From assembly GCA_003342815.1 (NCBI GenBank), contig PTEX01000150.1:92170-156169 (forward strand): 64,000 nucleotides of DNA, in the 5' to 3' direction. The stretch comes from Eudromia elegans (Eukaryota; Chordata; Aves; Tinamiformes; Tinamidae). Shown here piece by piece: positions 1 to 13,000 of the stretch. Within the stretch, counting starts at the first letter, position 1. The number at the start of each line of letters is the position of its first letter. The notes beneath the pieces are model-generated. The model was not told the origin of the DNA. It was given only the letters and a program-made list of their open reading frames with translations, and searched no databases. A program made the position numbers and the translations under genes.

Positions 1-1526
1 TCCCCTATCCCATTATATATAAAATCACTCCCAAAGTTTAAGGAGAGGATGAGACAATATAAGCTTACTCTTCAACCTGAAGTTCTTCTAAGGTCTGTGT
101 AATATATCCACCAGTGCCTGGTTTCAGAAAATTTAGTTCAGATTGATGATTTTATTTAAGCTGACAAAATACCTTCTTGAAGCACATTCATGTATTTAAT
201 GATACTGATAATTTCATTTGCTTTTCTTTGTATATTTGCTTTACAGCTTAAACATATTTTTCTACAGTCCTTATTCATTTTGGTTATGCTGCACTTGATC
301 TCAAATCAATGTATGAAGACTTTTGGATCATTTGAGTGTTATCCTTTATATTAATACTTGTACACATGGGATACTACTCCAAAAGTGTAACCAATTTAGG
401 CCATGAACCAAGAAAAAAAAATAATCATGGGAAATTAAGCCTGTCCTTAAAAAAACAGTTTACAAAAGAATATTGTTGAATGGAGGCCCCTTATCCTGTG
501 ATGATACTATCATTTTTTCAAGATATTTCAAAAAGTGTTTTCACTGACATTTTTTACAGCTGAATATAAGGTGAACTTTGAACTTTTTTTTTCATTTAGT
601 TACCTTCAAAATATTTATTCCAGCATGCTCAGTTGTTCATTTTTCATCATAGGCTAATAGAACAGAACTGCATATCATTCACGGCATAGCACAACATGGC
701 ACCTAATATGTCACATTATGTACCCCTCCTAATCTGTCAGGCCACATGAGATATATGGACAAATTTTGTATGCCACATAGGTATCTACATGTGAGCTATT
801 CATTTAGGTACTCTACTTTGGGTTGGGAGAAACGGTAATTACGATGCATGATTCACTTTTCCATAATTTAGACATTTACATAGCAATGTGATAAATCAAA
901 CCCTAGGAATGGCTTTTTCTTTCCATTAACCAGCATGTGCAGTTTTGCACTCTACTTGTTTGTGCGTCATAAATCACTTCGAATCATATCTATCTTGCTT
1001 TTCCTTTTCTATTCTGCATTGCTATAGTATTGGCAAAATCATTTTAAGAACAGCAGCTATGCTGAGATTTCAGATAGTTTGCCTTCTGTTTATTTGGTTA
1101 GCTAGTTTCTGCCTCCCATTTGTGTTTGAATAGGAAAGTCAGTCAGAACCATCTCTTCAGCACGCTGGGCAAGAAAAGACAGACTCGCTTTTGTATAATA
1201 ATTAAGGGACTGGCTAGTTTCAGTAGCCAGGGAAAATTATACCAGAGATATTGAAAACAACTGTCTTTTTTATTGTTTTTGTGGCTGTCATCATCATCCC
1301 AGGAAGCCAAGATGAGAACCGAATCCTGCTTGTACTCGAGAAATGGGGAGACCAGAAGGCGCAGCTGGTAGCATTGCTGAATACAGCAGATAGGAATCCC
1401 AAATGGCTCCAAATCTAAGACAGAAACTTTATCTTTTTCAGTTGCTTAATGGATTTGAATTAATTTCTAAAGCACTTCATATATACTTCAGGTGGGAGGG
1501 GAGCTATTTTTTCCATCCACTGCAGG

Positions 1527-1552
<26 letters not shown>
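1527..1552 (+). repeat. poly(A) run, A26
   Basis: An uninterrupted run of 26 A, followed by a short purine stretch. There is no AATAAA hexamer just upstream and no recognisable retrocopy body, so it is listed as a homopolymer rather than a retrotransposed poly(A) tail. CR1 elements, the dominant avian retrotransposons, do not end in poly(A). Confidence 0.95.
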
Positions 1553-1557
<5 letters not shown>

Positions 1558-3599
1558 GGATGCAGTAGCACATCTCTCTAGGGAACAAAATGGGTATATT
1601 GTTACCTACTATGAGCAGGATGCTTTCTCTTTCAGGAATAAAACATTAGGAGAAAATGATTGTCAGTTATTTTTGCAGACTCCTCTTACAAAGTATGAGA
1701 GATACAAAATATCATCACAACGTATTAGAGAGGACAATCTGATATAGGAAATTGTCTTGATAGCTTGCATGAAATTGAAAGGCTTGTGGTCTTAGGTTAG
1801 AAAACTGATGCAAGTATTTCTCCTGTGCAGTGATAAATAAAAATGTTAGAAAGCCAACCTGGCTGGCTTTGCAGATCTGAATAAGAACTGATATTGGACC
1901 ATCACTTGCTACCTTATATAAAAACACATTGCAGGCTAAGAAAGCTGACAAAACACAGCATGGTCTCTTTTTAATTTATTTGTTATTTATAATATGCATT
2001 ATACCTTACATATGAACTCCTGATTTATGTATTCCATGGACGTTTTTGTGTGACATATTGTTGCTCTTTTTTTAACTGTTCCTACCTAACGTTGATCACT
2101 TTTAGTTTTACTTGTTTGAAGAACACAAAGCCAGTCCTTATGTTACAGGGAATACGTATGCTTTGTGACTTCTATTTTGAAAGTATGGTATGCTTTGCAG
2201 GATCAGGGATCAAAGCCAAAATGTCTCTGATTCCACAGCCCCTGAATGGAGGGGGACTCATCCATCAAAAAGCAGGATTCATATCCTATGGAAAGCTTTT
2301 TTTTTTTAATCCTGAAATAAAACCAAGAATGAAAATTTATTCATGCCTCAGGGATATACTAGAAGGCAATGAGAGGTCTAAACCACTCAGCTGTAGAAAA
2401 AAACAGTGGCTAGTACACCTGAGCTATAACTTCCCCTGAGACATCATGGTAGCTCAGATAAGTAGAGTTATTATAACCGAACTCAAAACTGACCACTTCA
2501 TTTATTTTGAGAAAGATTAACACATAACAAGTTTTGAAAGTGTTCAGAAACTTTTGAATAATACTTTTTAAAAATGGAATATTCAAGAATTTCTCCATGA
2601 GAGTTATAATCCCCACAGAGCAGAGGATACTGTAATGAGAGTGGGAATAGAAAAGCACATGGAGGAAATAATCATTTCAGAGTTGTCGATGCAAAATGTG
2701 ATCCTATTTGAAGTTTGTCAAAGTAAAGGAGAGCATTTCCCATAACTTCAGTGAGTTTTACTTCAGACTCTACGGATGCTCATTGTATCATAGCAATTGC
2801 TTTTGTTTCCTATTCATTTAAAAGATATAGTATCACTTTAATCCTTCACATAGAGCCACTTTTTGGGCCTTCTTTAACTCTAAAATCTGACTTGAAGTAT
2901 GAGTTTGGATGGTAATAAGGCAAAGAAGGAGCACTTCTATATACAAGCAGATATCTAAGTTTTGCAGGACTTTTCATCACGCCTAGTACTAGCCATGATA
3001 ACCTTTACACTATTAGAATACTTGTATATACATATAAATAAAAGTGGTGCTAAAAATGTAAGTGCCAGAGATTGATTCATGTCTTTTCAAATCGCCAAAG
3101 TAATATAGACTGCACAAACACCTACCTAAGTGAATTATGGGTCTCTGTTACAAGCAAAATAGAAATCTGCCACCAGAAAGGACAACAATGACTGATTCCA
3201 GGTAAGCTGTTCTCTAAAATGAAACAAGAACTATTTGATGCAAATCACTCTGCTTCCCTCTTTTATTCTCCTCTTTAGCCAACCTGTCTCAACATATGAA
3301 GAAAAACAAACAAGGGAAAATTTGCTTTTCCTCCTGTGGCACTGGTATGAGAGTCACTCTGGATTGAGCACATAGGATGTAACTGTGAACTGGATTCTGA
3401 ATTTAACCCATGGCTGATTTTGTCCCACACTCACTTTTCAGGAGTGGTTGTTGCTTCATGTCTGAGTAGGTACCAATGAATAGCTGCACACAGGGAGAAG
3501 CACAGTCTTGTTCTCTCAGCTTTTAGTTCCAATATTTGGATTTTATTTATACTGTGAAACTTTGAGCCACGTCTGCTGAAGCATGTTGTTTGATCTTCT

Positions 3600-3642
3600 C
3601 TTTCTTTCTTTCTTTCTTTTTTTTTTTTTTTTTTTTTTTTTT
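3600..3642. repeat. (CTTT)n plus T26 homopyrimidine tract
   Basis: Four CTTT units (3600-3615), one C, then 26 consecutive T (3617-3642). The run is entirely pyrimidine on the plus strand, so its length probably varies between individuals. Open frames overlapping it on both strands are composition artefacts. Confidence 0.95.
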
Positions 3643-4852
3643 GCATTAACAATTGTCTGGAAGCATCCAGTCCCTCTGGATGCCTTGCTGAGATTCCTAG
3701 CTCAGGGCATCTCTCCAGGATATGAGGTTCTCAATCATATAATAGTTCCAGGTGCATCTCATAACCTTTAAAAGTGCTTCATCATTAAATTCGATTCTGA
3801 TCATTCAGTTGGTCCCAGTCAAGTGTTTTGAGCAACAGGAGATGATAGCAAACTTTTTTAACTTTATCTGTCTGATTCTTATACCACAGAAAATGGACAT
3901 TAATTGTAACAGGGAGCCGTAATGGCCATTGAAATCACCTGGGAATTTTCACTGTTTAAGAAGAAAGGAAGGAAGCATGTTTGAAAGGAAATATATATCC
4001 AGTGCGTGTAATTGGGACCACTTTTTGAAATAATACTCCCCAGTGCCTATTACTTTCATTTAACGGTGTCTTTCTAAGCGGCACTGTAACTTATTTCAGT
4101 CTTTCTTTCATTAGAATTTTGAAACATTTATCATGTTGAAATGGTTAGAGCAGCACAGTCTGTTTGGTATCATTAGATCTCATTAGCAATCAGCATTCAA
4201 GATGTATTTTCTCAGGGTTTTTTTCCTTAATATACATACATACAGTTTTCTCATAATTAAGCAGATCTATTAGTTTCACATGGTGGGTGGGATGAAATTT
4301 TAAATAACATTCATCCCTTTCAGAAACAAATAACAGGCTGAAATGAAGAAGTGCTCAATTAGCTTGCTGTTGTTAGGAGGATGTGGAAACGGATGGGGTG
4401 ACAACAATGTGATCTAAATATACAGTGTCATGGGACTGAGAAAAGGGTGGGAGGTTTTCAATTAGTTCAAGTCTCAAGTAAGAACAATCTTATGTGACAA
4501 AGCTGCAAAGTCCTGGCTCCATCTAACAGTGATCTAACCTTTCACAGAGGTTTTATAGAATGGAAATTTCAGCCAAATACTGAACTCAGAGCTGAAAGTG
4601 TCCTGCTGAAGCTTGAACATTCCCAGACTGAGAAGTTTGGGAATCTTAGCCTAAGCTTTGTCAAGAACTGGAGAGACCCTGTATTTAGCTTAGACCAGTT
4701 TGTGACACTTGTCAGCACACAGCATGTTCAGCATCAAGGGAAATGTTCAGGTTTTAGAATTTAAACATCATTGTTCTATTGATTCATATGGTTGGTTTTG
4801 GAGACTGGGGTAGTTTGTGATTTTCTGGATTTGTTTCCTTTTTTTTTTCTTT

Positions 4853-4868
4853 GAGAGAGAGAGAGAGA
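4853..4868. repeat. (GA)8 microsatellite
   Basis: Eight GA dinucleotides directly after a T-rich stretch (about 4839-4852). This creates a sharp switch from pyrimidine-rich to purine-rich sequence on one strand. Confidence 0.9.
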
Positions 4869-5940
4869 AGAAATTCAAGTCAGCTGAACTCAGTAAGAGC
4901 CATTAATAGCAGGCATTTTCCTTCTTTGGAAATTCCCAATTGCACAAGCCCAGCAACCTCTGTGTTCAGGAAGTCCTGCTCTGTCTCACTCTCAAAGTCA
5001 CATTTCATCTCTTTCTGTAACTTTTCAGCACACAGAACACACAGCTTGAAACCAATAAACAAGACCCATCTTTTGTAACCAGGGAAACCCATCAGTTGAC
5101 ATCATCTATGTCTGAAGTCCATAGACGCAATAAATAAACACAAAGTAATAACACTAGCAATAACAGCAAATGTAATGATTAAAAGAAATATCCCCTTATG
5201 ATTATCTAGTGGCACAATGATGCTTGGGGGACTGTAGATAGTGGAATTTTTTACACACAAGAAAATTAAAACATAAACCCATATTTGGATTTAGCACAGA
5301 AAACCTTCAAAATCTGTAAGTCATTAAGCTCTTTGATTCAAAACAGACTGATTTATACCAGACAAGCTTTCTTTACTATTGAGGGATGTCCTATGAAGAC
5401 AGAGGAAGGGTCACTTTGACAGCCCCTTTTCGATAAGCCCCCTTATCTGCCATCAGCATCACAACTGCATTCATCACTGTCCAGGCACCGAGCGGTGGAA
5501 GGGCATATCTGAATGCAGCTGAACCAAAGCAGTTACTTATTTCCAAAGTATGAAGAATACCAGTACAAACAAAAAAGGCAATGGGGTATCTAGAACTACA
5601 AAATTGGGATGTGCCTGGCTGGAAGTAGCTTGGAGATTCACTGCTTGCACTAGAAAATAACAACACTGATTCAAGCACTATCTAAAATGTTTATTGCTTT
5701 CCAAGTTAGAATTGCTGTATTTCCTTCCTTCCTGCACATCCATGTTCCCATCCAGTACCTGCTGTTTTTTGACTGAACAGTGGTATTATTTCCTTATTTT
5801 TAACTGTTTTCCTCAACTGGTCATCTTTCATTTCTCTTCCAGATTTTATCCTCTTTTCTTGGTATTTTTCCTCATTTTCTCTCCCCTCACTGGCAACCTG
5901 TATCCTGGGACTACTGCAGTTCTCTCCATCAACACTGCAG

Positions 5941-5969
5941 CTGCAGAAATGCCTGCAGAAATGCCTGCA
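5941..5969. repeat. 12-bp tandem duplication (2.4 copies)
   Basis: The unit CTGCAGAAATGC occurs at 5941-5952 and 5953-5964, followed by a partial third copy. The copies are identical, which suggests a recent local duplication. Confidence 0.9.
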
Positions 5970-6982
5970 CAAGCTGGACTGGGGAAAGGAAACACCTGAC
6001 AGGAATGACAAGATGACCATATACCTTCCAGGCTGGAAGGATGAAAGTGTAATGTTTTCCTTAGATGAAATCACTGATGTGCCTTCCCTGTTGGTCTTCC
6101 TCATCTTAAAGCCTGGCCTATCTCCAACCATCAGAGCGAATCGTGACTGGGGGATCCAGATGGGAGGCAGGCATTTTCATTTCTAGGCAGCCTACCGTGA
6201 GAATCCTGGCTTTACTCTTCTGAAACCTCTTGTCATCTCCTTAAATACAGCCGGAATGTCTCACTTCAAAAACCAGCCTGGGCTGCTGATAGCTGAAAAT
6301 TGCAAAGTGGTGGGGTGGTTCTGTGTACAGTAAGCCTACACATTTACTGTGCCAGCTACCCTCTTGCCACATTAACTCCAGGTCCGATAAGATTTGCAGG
6401 AGTGGTCTGCATCAGTCAACCTGCATCAGGCTCACCATGTGTTAAAGGAGGGGCTGCGCCGGAACTCTGACAACTTTAATCAATCTATTGCTTCTCCAGA
6501 CTTTCTCCTACACATGCCTCCAGCCCTCCTGCTTCCTCTGTGGCTGTGCCAAGCCTCAGATTTCATAGCGCCAGTCTGTAGAGACCATGCTGTTCATCAT
6601 CTATCATGAACAAGAACTCTTGAGCTTGGTGCCCCTAACTTCTTTACTGTACAGCTTTGAAATGGATCCTGTAGCGAATGACGACTCTCCATCTATTTCT
6701 GATCTGATCTAAAACATATTTTCTCTTTTGCTGTACTTCTTCTTTCTATCCCTGCCTTCCTCCCTATTTTTAAACTTTACCATAGAGTTCCATATGGTGT
6801 ACTCGATTTAAGCCATTATAAAAAGAAGGTGATACATTTTGTTGGGCTGTTCTCCATCCCACCCTACTGGCCTGCTCTGAGAAGGAGTGAGAGTAATCTA
6901 GAAAAGGAAAAACTAGGTAAAATCTTCTGCAAACCGCAACTCCCTTTCTTTGCACAGTTGGAATAAGTGAAGTCTTAGTCAT

Positions 6983-7037
6983 CAGCCATACTGGTTAGTA
7001 AGCTGGTATGGCTGGTAACCAGCCATACTGGTTAGTA
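6983..7037. repeat. compound direct and inverted repeat
   Basis: An 18-bp direct repeat, CAGCCATACTGGTTAGTA, lies at 6983-7000 and 7020-7037. Between them, 7006-7015 (GTATGGCTGG) is the exact reverse complement of 7019-7028, separated by only 3 nt (TAA). The same short motif is therefore present in two direct copies and one inverted copy within 55 bp. This arrangement is typical of a replication template-switch event. Confidence 0.9.
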
Positions 7038-10000
7038 TGGTAGAAATCTCTCAACCAATTTAGGTTTGGTTAGGTATACCAAATTAATTCCTACAACAAA
7101 TAACTTGTCATATCTCAACTGGGAAAAAAAGAGATCTGATAGTATCTAAATTGAACGATATTTCTACAGGGATAAGCTGCAACTTGGTGCCACATTTATT
7201 ATACAACACCAGAGAGAAACTAAGAACAAAAAAGACTCTCAACTTTCAAAATATAAACCAGGAATAACTGTATCACCAGCAATATGGGTAGGAGGAGGAG
7301 GTTTACAAAATTAAATAAATAGGAAATCTTTCAACTTAATGCTAAAATCTTAGAAGACTGATTTCCAAAGAGTTGGCAAGAACTGGAATTCTGTGAAGGT
7401 AATCACAATCAGTTTTTACAGTACAATAAAAATAGGTATAAGAGAAATATCACACAAATTTGAAATATGTAAGGACAAAAGGTCATAAATTTCAGCAGAA
7501 GCCCCTAGGGAACGTGAGAATGCATAAGGGTTGGGGGTTAAAAAAAAAGTCTAGCTATTGAAGAAAAATATTTTATTAACAAACGGACAAATGAAAGTGG
7601 AGCTGTCCCTCAGAGTCGCTTCATCAACCACAACCATATGAAGAATCCAATGCACCTTTTTGAAAAGTAGTTGAAATACTGAATCCACTAAAGCAAAGAA
7701 CAAGCTTTTGTTAGATACTTTTGAATGTCATCAGTAGCTTTTAGTGTATAGGACATTTTCCAACAATTAGATCAAAACTCAGATTGAAAATGTTGGTGGA
7801 TTTCATAAGTTAGAATGACATCAATAGTTGACTCCTCCAGAGCATTGCCTGGGAATAGGGATATTATTCTAAAGAATGTCTCTTCCAGTTGGAACACCAC
7901 TGGAGCTACGTGTTCATTTTATACAGTAACAAATGATTGTTTGTTCATTTTAATTTCCAAAGATAGTTCAAATCTGCAATAGCACCACATCCCCACTCCC
8001 TTATTCTGGTAGCCTTAGGTGTTGAAAATCTGAAACCCCCGTTGTTTATGTAATCCTTGAACACTCACGCAGATCCCAATTATCAACAGAGATGCACATA
8101 CGGTGTCTCTGGTGTGTCTATACTTATGCCATCTGTTAGGCTCAACTTGCACACTTAGGAGATACTAGATGAATCATAACTGCAAAACTGAACGTTGACA
8201 GGCAGGCCTTCAAATCAATGCTAGTGCTAAATCTAATGTCTGAAAAAAATCCCTCAGTTCATAGGTTCACAAGCCATATTAAATGACATGACAGATACGA
8301 ATGTTGTGAACACGAGAAACTCAGTTCCTTCTTGAGACCACAGTAGCATGCAAGACAAAAAATAAAAGCTGTTGGCAACAAGAAAAATTCCAATTGTCAA
8401 CAGGCCAGACAAAATTTACTCCTCTTAAAATCATGTGAGCAACGAAATATCTAATTATTATTTATCCTCATGACATGAATTCTATTTGTAACTGACAGGC
8501 TAAAGAAAGGGTGCACATGGTTCATTTAGCCAAAAGTCTACTTTTTATTTACATTATAATAGAATATAATTAATTAAAATAAATCTAATATCAAAACAAA
8601 GAAAAATTTTAAATCATTTCCAGGCTATTATAAGTATTGTATCACATACAACCACTAACTCAAATATTGATTTCTATTAGGTTATGGTCCAAGATTTGTT
8701 AATAAGACTGTTCAAGAAAAGCAAAAGTCCTACATCTACTTCAGATCATATGACCCTACTGAAAATATTTATGTTACCATCTTGAAATTTCATGGTGTCC
8801 CTTCCCATACTTAAATACTTAATTTTAACATACTTAAATTTTAATCAGTCAGTTAAAAAGCAGGACACAAATTAGAGATATTGGATAATGAGCTGGTTAA
8901 AGCAGTTTTCTTTCACAACCAATGGAAGAGTTGTTAAATATCAAGTGTATCCAAAAAAAAATTCAAATTTTTAAAAATTGAAAGCTGGATGTGCCTCAAA
9001 TGAAAATTTAAAAGGGCAGAATTCACATGCGGGCATCACTAAGCACTCGTGAGTCTGTCAGGCCTTTCTCTCCCTGAAAACCATGTCCAGAAAAACAGAC
9101 ACATTCTCATCACATTACTACAAAAATAAGAGAGACACTTAGAAAAGGAATTAGATGATGGAAGATTTGAATTAAGAGGAAAAAAATGAAAACTGTGATA
9201 AAGGAGAAAGCATAGCGATAACCTATAGGCTGCAGTAAAAGCCTTAAGTGATTAAACAAATTTCTTAGAGTTATTTAAAGGATTAAAGCTAGAAGAGATG
9301 GGAAAGATTAAGAAAATAAATATACGAAGAGGTCTTACAAATGGGGTGACAATAAAAAAAAAGATGTATTCAAACTACAAAATAATTTCCCTGAATAAAA
9401 AGTGATAAAAGCTCCATTACTTACAACATTTAACCATCATGTCAGAAAAGCACTAGTAAATGCACAAAGAATTGTCTGCATTGATAAAAGAAGGGTGTGG
9501 TTCCCAAATATTCTGTTGGGGAACATTTCATATATTTCTAGTTTTACAAATTCACTTGCTCTATCACTTGAGGATGAGTTCGGCTTCCTTAACCTTGCTG
9601 AAAAATATTTGTATTTTACATTGCTCAGTTCTAGCATATTTTTTTATTATCCATGCCTATATCTTCATTGAAAGGAATAACATGGATAAAAAAGGATGCA
9701 GTGATATTGCAAATATTATGATACACTGTAATACAACATAAAGAATTTTTTTTCTTCATAGTTTGGTCTTTTCCTATTAAACAACATTGTCCAAGAGACA
9801 GAACAGTGTATGAAGAATGAGGATACTCCACTACTTATTGACTCTCCTTAATAGTAAAAAGAAATACAATAATATTTGAGTAAACTCTTATATACACAAA
9901 AAGCATTTTTTCTGAGTTTATTTTCCCTCTGTTATTGTTAACAAAGATAGTTATTCTGTTCTTACTTTTGTCCTGAGTAATCAAACTCTCTCTCTGCCTA

Positions 10001-13000
10001 AAAACTCATCTAACAGATATTGTCTTCACTGCGTCACAGTAACTTTTACTTGACGAACACAATTACTCATCATGATAAGTAACATAGGCTAAACTCTAAT
10101 TTTACCATATGTTTTGCATATGGAACAGTGTAAATCAGAAGAAGAAAATAGAACACCTTGCCAGTCAAAAAGTAGCTATTTTCTTCATGCTGGGAGGAGA
10201 ATTTCCAAATCCGATCCTGCCCTGGCTGTCAAAAATATCTTCCTCCAATGGCACAACTATTTTTGTACATACCTTTAAAGTTTCAGTTGTTTCTTCCAAG
10301 TTCATAAGAACTGAAGTTACACATGGTCACCAATACAATCATCTAATTGAAATCCAAAGGTTTGGCAGGACACCTCAGGGCAGTCAGACACAAGTTGTGG
10401 TTTTTTTATGTCCTCATGTACCACGATGACGACATATCTTCCCCAAATTTCACAACTAACTCTCACGGTTTGGTTTCTAGGAGTGGCAACTTGCTCTGGT
10501 ATGCTCCAACCATAAGGCAAGGCTGAGGGCAAGTGGCAAGAACTTCCACCTCTCCAGTGCCCATGACTGGACACCACTGGGAAGGCCTCATCTTCCCCAG
10601 CAGGGCTGATCTACTCCCCCTGTGGTAGGAGACACTTACTACAGCTCTCAGCCATTAGCAGGTGCAGGAGAAATGTTGCCAAGAAGCAAAAGCCAGGTTC
10701 CCAATAATATCTTCAGCCATCTGGCAAGGATGCCTGTGGAAATCAGCTCTTTTGTCTCTCTTTTACCCTGCTGTGTGGAGAGGCACTTCACTCCCTCTTT
10801 CTGGTGAGTCCAGTTTCCTATAACTTGCTACAGTCCCAGATGCATTCAAACTACAAAATAATAATAAGATCCCTTCCTCTCCTTTCTCCTCCAGTCTTTC
10901 CCTGGACAGGATTTAGTACCTATGTATAATCCTCACAGATCAGAGAGAGTCAGATCACAAAGGAGTTTTGCCTGGATTCTGCCAAGCAGGCAGCAATTGC
11001 TTGCAGCATAACAACTATTTCCCTGGCAGGGAAATATCCCCAAACACTGGATCATCAGTGAAAAGACCTTGACAGAAACAGTTCAACAATGTTGATTCAT
11101 ATCTTACCTTTACAGTGTAAAAGGATTATGAGATTAAAAAAAAAAAGAAAAGAAAATATTTAAGTTTCATAGTAGTCTCAGTATCTTTCTACATTTTGCA
11201 GTTCTTTTTTATTACACTTTCTCATACCTGACAATCCTTTTGCCATCTCCCTTTCACTTCTTCTTATGTTCTTGCTAAGATTGTCACTGAGACCAAGAGG
11301 ATCAGAACACCCTTACAGAGATGCTTACATCTACCCCATTCATGCCTCACTGTGCCCAGACTTATATTACCCACCTCATTAAGGTATCCTTTTTATCTCT
11401 TTATTGACTCGAGGGCCTTATTCCTTTCTGTATTCTAGCTGGCAATGATCTTTCCATTTTACTTGGCATAAATGTCCTTGCAAATTTTTTAGGGAAAAAA
11501 AAAAAGAGATTTTTAGAGATTATCAACAAAGCTAGGCTTAGCTCTTCCTTAGATAATTCCTCAAGAGTGACCCTTTCTCATTGCCATTTTTAAAAGGTTT
11601 ATATTTTCACTCAGTAATCTTTTGCCATTTTCCAATTTGGAGCATTTTTCAGAAGCTAACTATATCTATTGGCATAACAGACAAATATATTTCCAATGAC
11701 AAAAAACATAAAAAAAGAGCTGAAATTTATCTGAAGGAAGTATTTTAATAACCTAATCTGATTTTTTCCCCCTCTGGATGTTCAATTCACTCTTACAAGA
11801 TATCAGTTCTTCATCTCTAAGTGGGATAGAGCCATTATTCAAAATTTTGACAATTCTCCATCCTCCTATAACTCAGCCTGTCAAGCTAGCATTTTTTAAC
11901 AAATCAGTTGTTCTCCAGTGTCCCTGAATTTATTTCAGGATTATTCTTTGAACTATTCTTTTAACAATTGCAAAGTACTATGCACTGACAAGTTAAAAAG
12001 AGTTTAAGAAATTGGTACTTCATGCACATCATCTCCTAAAGTAAGCACCAAAGGTCCAGAAACAGCATGACCAGATTAGCACTGTGTCACCTCTGTGAAG
12101 ATCAGCAATCCCTGTCTGTGAGATGGCCGTTGGCTGGGTTTATTAGCTGAAGTTCGGTGTCCTGTGTGTGCTGCTTCTAATTTTCAGGTAGACATGGTCA
12201 GAGAAATATGAGACTGACTGCAAATCTTCTTGCTGAGTTGTGGCTACCCTTTGGTCACCCTGTTGATATTAGCCGAACACAAGATGGCTCTTGCCCATTG
12301 TTGTCCTCTGCATGTCTGCTTTAATCAAACCTCTAGCCTCAAGAATTGTTCTGGAAAAATAAAGAAAAAAAAAAAGAAAGAAAAAGAAAAAACCAACATT
12401 TTTCCTACAAGGTTGCTTTGTAGCCCAGTTACCCAACTGGGGCCTCTTGAGCTACTAATACCCCTCTCCATCGTAACAGATATATAATATATATTTCTAG
12501 CACAGTGAGTTGGAGAATACTATTAATTTTAATTATTTTTTAATGATTTACACTGCAAAGTATAGTCACATTCATTACTATACAGTGTATTTTAAAGCAG
12601 AAATAAGAAGATCTTTAGAAATCCCAATCCCTTTCTTTTTTCTCCCCCTGAAATGGGCCCTTGCAGCTCCTGCCTCTTCAGGTCACATCATGTCTACTAC
12701 CTAAGAAGGCTTTCAAATAACTGTGGCTTAGGCTGAAACTTCTTTTGATGGGAAAAATCAATGAGCTGCTTTATTTTTTTTTAAGTATTTTAATTCTGCT
12801 CTTCCTAGTGTAAAGCATGGCTGTAGATTAGATAAAGAACCTGACTCTCCTCCTTACCTCCCCCAGCCCTTCAGTTTCTGCCTTCTGAATGCCGTCAGCC
12901 TGAGCTGTGGGTACTTCAAAGGCTTCAAAGGCAGCAGATACTGCTCCTGGGGCTGACACAGAAAATGTTCATTTCAGCAGAGAGGAGAAGGTTTACAGAT

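Larger units (their letters stand above)
1..6982. other. AT-rich non-coding DNA, no gene recognised
   Basis: I see no convincing exon, RNA gene or transposon on either strand. Open frames of up to about 140 codons occur, for example minus strand 5706-6131 and plus strand 2050-2439. They lack recognisable domains, and the longest ones run through pyrimidine-rich or purine-rich sequence that is stop-poor by composition. The only structured items are the homopolymers and short tandem repeats listed separately. Decayed repeats too old to recognise by eye could be present. Confidence 0.6.

Noticed and set aside
1527..1552. Poly(A) run as the tail of a processed pseudogene
   Set aside because: No AATAAA upstream, no recognisable coding remnant, no target-site duplication. 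The A24 run at 42401-42424 was rejected for the same reasons.
2050..2439. Plus-strand open frame of 129 codons
   Set aside because: No recognisable domain and no supporting gene structure. Length is within chance expectation for 64 kb on six frames.
5391..5678. Minus-strand frame of 95 codons that looked somewhat protein-like near its C-terminus
   Set aside because: No family recognised and no clear exon boundaries. A translated search would be needed to reopen it.
5706..6131. Minus-strand open frame of 141 codons
   Set aside because: It runs over a pyrimidine-rich plus strand that lacks stops by composition. No domain, no family resemblance, and no convincing splice or promoter context.
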